A stretch of 7,150 nt of DNA, taken from the NCBI GenBank assembly GCA_023446675.1, contig JAEXPO010000674.1, positions 1 to 7,150 of the forward strand. Direction: 5' to 3'. The stretch is from Bacillota bacterium (lineage in GTDB: Bacteria; Bacillota; Clostridia; DSM-8532). The position numbers and the translations under genes are program-made. The stretch's first letter is position 1. Each line of letters opens with the position of its first letter. Positions 5,910-7,150 of this stretch are shown here, in pieces. Under the pieces are notes generated by a model. The model searched no databases, was not told where the DNA came from, and worked only from the letters and a program-made list of their open reading frames with translations.

Positions 5910-6383
5910 TTGGATAAAGGCGGAGGTTCACTTATAAATCCTTTTATGTCCGAGGCTCTCAAGGAGGCTCAGCTGGCCTTTGACAAGGATGAAATTCCTG
6001 TTGGGGCCGTCATTGTGAAGGACAATAAAATCATTGCCCGGGCTCATAATCTGCGTGAAACCCAGGGCAGCGCCATTGCCCACGCCGAGGTTCTGGCCAT
6101 TCAGGAGGCCTGCCGTGTGCTTTCCTCCTGGCGTCTTTCCGATTGTGATCTCTATGTCACTCTGGAGCCCTGCCCCATGTGCGCCGGAGCCATTGTCAAC
6201 GCCCGCTTAAGGAGCGTGTATTTCGGTGCCTGGGACGATAAAGCCGGATGCTGCGGCTCCGTTATTCAGCTCCTCTCCCCCGGTCTGTTCAACCACTCCC
6301 CGGTGCTGTACGAGGGCATTATGGAAGAACCCTGCCGGGAGCTTCTAAGGCGTTTTTTCAAGGAGAAGCGCACCGAAGGCTAA
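5910..6383 (+). CDS. tadA: tRNA-specific adenosine deaminase TadA
   Basis: TadA converts adenosine at wobble position 34 to inosine in tRNA-Arg(ACG), allowing one tRNA to read several codons; it is a cytosolic zinc-dependent dimer. The 157-residue protein has the whole cytidine/deoxycytidylate deaminase signature: H58-A-E60 in AIAHAEVLAI (zinc His and proton-shuttling Glu) and P87-C88-P-M-C91-AGAI (two zinc Cys), then ARLRSVYFGAWDDKAG, typical of TadA. EIPVGAVIV near residues 28-36 and the C-terminal FNHSPVLYEG also fit. The length is normal. I use TTG 5910 because of its ribosome site; the family core begins at MSEALKEAQLAF, so ATG 5946 remains possible. It stands alone between divergent spoIID and a separately regulated transporter. 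Guanine or cytosine deaminase is less likely given the close match to TadA. Confidence 0.95.
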   Translation: MDKGGGSLINPFMSEALKEAQLAFDKDEIPVGAVIVKDNKIIARAHNLRETQGSAIAHAEVLAIQEACRVLSSWRLSDCDLYVTLEPCPMCAGAIVNARLRSVYFGAWDDKAGCCGSVIQLLSPGLFNHSPVLYEGIMEEPCRELLRRFFKEKRTEG

Positions 6384-6424
6384 GCATGGCTTCCATGCTT
6401 CAATTAAACTTAACCTATTTTTTT
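6382..6424 (+). terminator. Hairpin overlapping the tadA stop codon, possible terminator
   Basis: AAGCATGG (6382-6389) and CCATGCTT (6393-6400) form a perfect 8-bp stem with a 3-base loop, beginning within the TAA stop of tadA. A run of seven T is found only 17 bases later (6418-6424), so this is not a classical intrinsic terminator. It may instead protect the 3' end or terminate weakly. Confidence 0.4.
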
Positions 6425-6474
6425 GTCCGATTGGATAAATCGAACCGTTCAGATAAGATCGGAGCTTCTGTGTT

Positions 6475-6486
6475 TGCTATGATAAT
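6475..6486 (+). promoter_or_regulatory. Candidate extended -10 promoter for the ECF gene
   Basis: TGCTATGAT at 6475-6483 is an extended -10 (TGn plus a near-consensus hexamer). GATAAT at 6481-6486 is an overlapping alternative. No good -35 is seen at 16-18 bases. RNA would start near 6490, inside the palindrome that follows. Confidence 0.45.
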
Positions 6487-6510
6487 TTAGTTAGGTTTAT
6501 CTAACTAAAT
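6485..6510. promoter_or_regulatory. Operator-like 10-bp inverted repeat upstream of the ECF transporter gene
   Basis: ATTTAGTTAG (6485-6494) and CTAACTAAAT (6501-6510) are perfect inverted arms around a 6-base centre, overlapping the likely -10 and start of transcription. The TTAG/CTAA repeats resemble sites of DtxR/MntR-type metal-dependent repressors, though the spacing is not that of the classical 19-bp DtxR box. No T-run follows, so a terminator is unlikely. Confidence 0.6.
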
Positions 6511-6544
6511 AATTTATTAAGTCCTTCAAGGAGGAATAGCCAAC

Positions 6545-7141
6545 ATGGAAAACAAGGTATATAATAAGCTTCAGGTTAAAGACTTTATTGCAGTGGGACT
6601 CTTTGCAGCCATCTACTATGTGGTCTTATTCGCAACAATGATGCTGGGATACATACCTGTGCTCATTGCGTTTTTAACGTTTTTTACGGGTATTACAGGC
6701 GGTATTCCCTTTATGCTGTTTCTCACACGGGTAAAAAGGTTCGGCATGGTATCGCTTTTCGGCCTGGTTTGCGGCATTTTAACCCTGCTTATCGGCAGCG
6801 GCATTTACCCTTTTCTTACCGCGGTGCTTTTTGGCATTCTGGCGGATATCATCCTGAAATCCGGCAAATACGAGGGAAGCAGGCATACTGTTTGGGCTTA
6901 CTGCGTCTTCTGCTTCTGGACAATGGGCTTTACCGTCAATGTTTATTTGGTTTCCAACCAAACCTATATGGATTCCATAAAGTCCGCTTACGGGGAGGAG
7001 TACGTTTCCGCTTTAATGAATCTTATGCCGGGCTGGATGCTCTGGGTGGGTCTGGCAGTTACCCTGGGGGGGGGCTTTTTAGGCGGTATTCTGGGAAAAA
7101 AGGTTCTTCGCAAGCATTTTGAAAAAGCAGGTATTGCATGA
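6545..7141 (+). CDS. ECF transporter S component, MptD/Trep_Strep family
   Basis: This 198-residue integral membrane protein would be the substrate-capture (S) subunit of an energy-coupling factor importer. It has a short hydrophilic start (MENKVYNKLQVKDF), then about six hydrophobic helices (roughly 12-33, 36-60, 67-87, 88-105, 115-136, 160-186), with conserved-looking Gly-rich turns (FFTGITGGIPFMLFLTRVKRFG near 46-67) that I associate with the Trep_Strep family (TIGR02185). A basic tail follows the last helix. The start is supported by AAGGAGG at 6528-6534, 10 bases ahead. The next gene starts within its stop codon (ATGA), which points to translational coupling with the rest of the transporter. 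The substrate is unknown; the operator-like repeat upstream hints at metal or cofactor control. A nine-G run codes for Gly near residues 174-177. Confidence 0.85.
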   Translation: MENKVYNKLQVKDFIAVGLFAAIYYVVLFATMMLGYIPVLIAFLTFFTGITGGIPFMLFLTRVKRFGMVSLFGLVCGILTLLIGSGIYPFLTAVLFGILADIILKSGKYEGSRHTVWAYCVFCFWTMGFTVNVYLVSNQTYMDSIKSAYGEEYVSALMNLMPGWMLWVGLAVTLGGGFLGGILGKKVLRKHFEKAGIA

Positions 7142-7150
7142 ACCGGGAAC
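7138..7150 (+). CDS. Start of the next gene in the ECF operon (first four codons only)
   Basis: ATG at 7138 overlaps the TGA of the ECF S component as ATGA and reads Met-Asn-Arg-Glu before the window ends. An AGG about 8 bases upstream can act as ribosome site. From context it is probably the transmembrane (T) or ATPase component of the same transporter, but four codons cannot show this. Confidence 0.55.

Noticed and set aside
6375..6490. Plus-strand frame extension past tadA (part of an 80-codon frame)
   Set aside because: It overlaps tadA in another frame and runs through hairpin and promoter sequence; not a gene.
6401..6544. Possible riboswitch or SRP RNA in the gap after tadA
   Set aside because: A short inverted repeat (TCCGAT 6426 / ATCGGA 6458) is present, but no known riboswitch or SRP RNA core sequence is seen, and the likely promoter lies downstream of most of this stretch.

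Overview
The window looks like chromosomal DNA of an endospore-forming member of the Clostridia (Firmicutes). It has a spoIID-spoIIQ pair in the order I associate with Clostridia, strong AGGAGG-type ribosome binding sites, GTG/TTG starts, AT-rich intergenic DNA of clostridial character and a Trep_Strep-type ECF transporter subunit. I see no phage, insertion sequence, CRISPR, rRNA or tRNA, and the species cannot be named from this sequence alone.

Layout. Positions 1-3029 hold a tight three-gene minus-strand operon, read from right to left: a two-helix membrane protein resembling XpaC (2283-3029), a membrane-anchored protein fusing a solute-binding fold to a von Willebrand factor A (VWA) domain (585-2264), and the N-terminal part of a TelA-family 'toxic anion resistance' protein (1-566, running off the window). 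The gaps between these genes are only 18 bases. The 421-base stretch 3030-3450 has no gene. It carries two minus-strand terminator-like hairpins downstream of the sporulation genes and the unresolved promoter region of the TelA operon. Positions 3451-5637 hold spoIIQ (LytM/M23 peptidase fold) and spoIID (lytic transglycosylase), also on the minus strand. The 5638-5909 stretch is a divergent intergenic region with unusual inverted repeats. On the plus strand follow tadA (5910-6383), a 161-base regulatory gap with a striking operator-like palindrome, an ECF transporter S component (6545-7141), and the first four codons of a further gene overlapping it by ATGA.

How the genes work together. SpoIID (mother cell) and SpoIIQ (forespore) act on either side of the engulfing septum. 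The sequence has a sigma-E-like promoter in front of spoIID and a good sigma-F-like promoter in the 100-base gap in front of spoIIQ, which would explain compartment-specific expression of adjacent genes. Both promoter calls also bear on the choice of start codon. TadA makes inosine at the tRNA wobble position and is a housekeeping gene. The ECF gene is the membrane substrate-capture subunit of a vitamin, metal or cofactor importer, probably controlled by a repressor at the 10-bp inverted repeat over its promoter. The XpaC-like/SBP-VWA/TelA operon is the least understood part and the best candidate for a poorly described envelope-stress or metal-related system.
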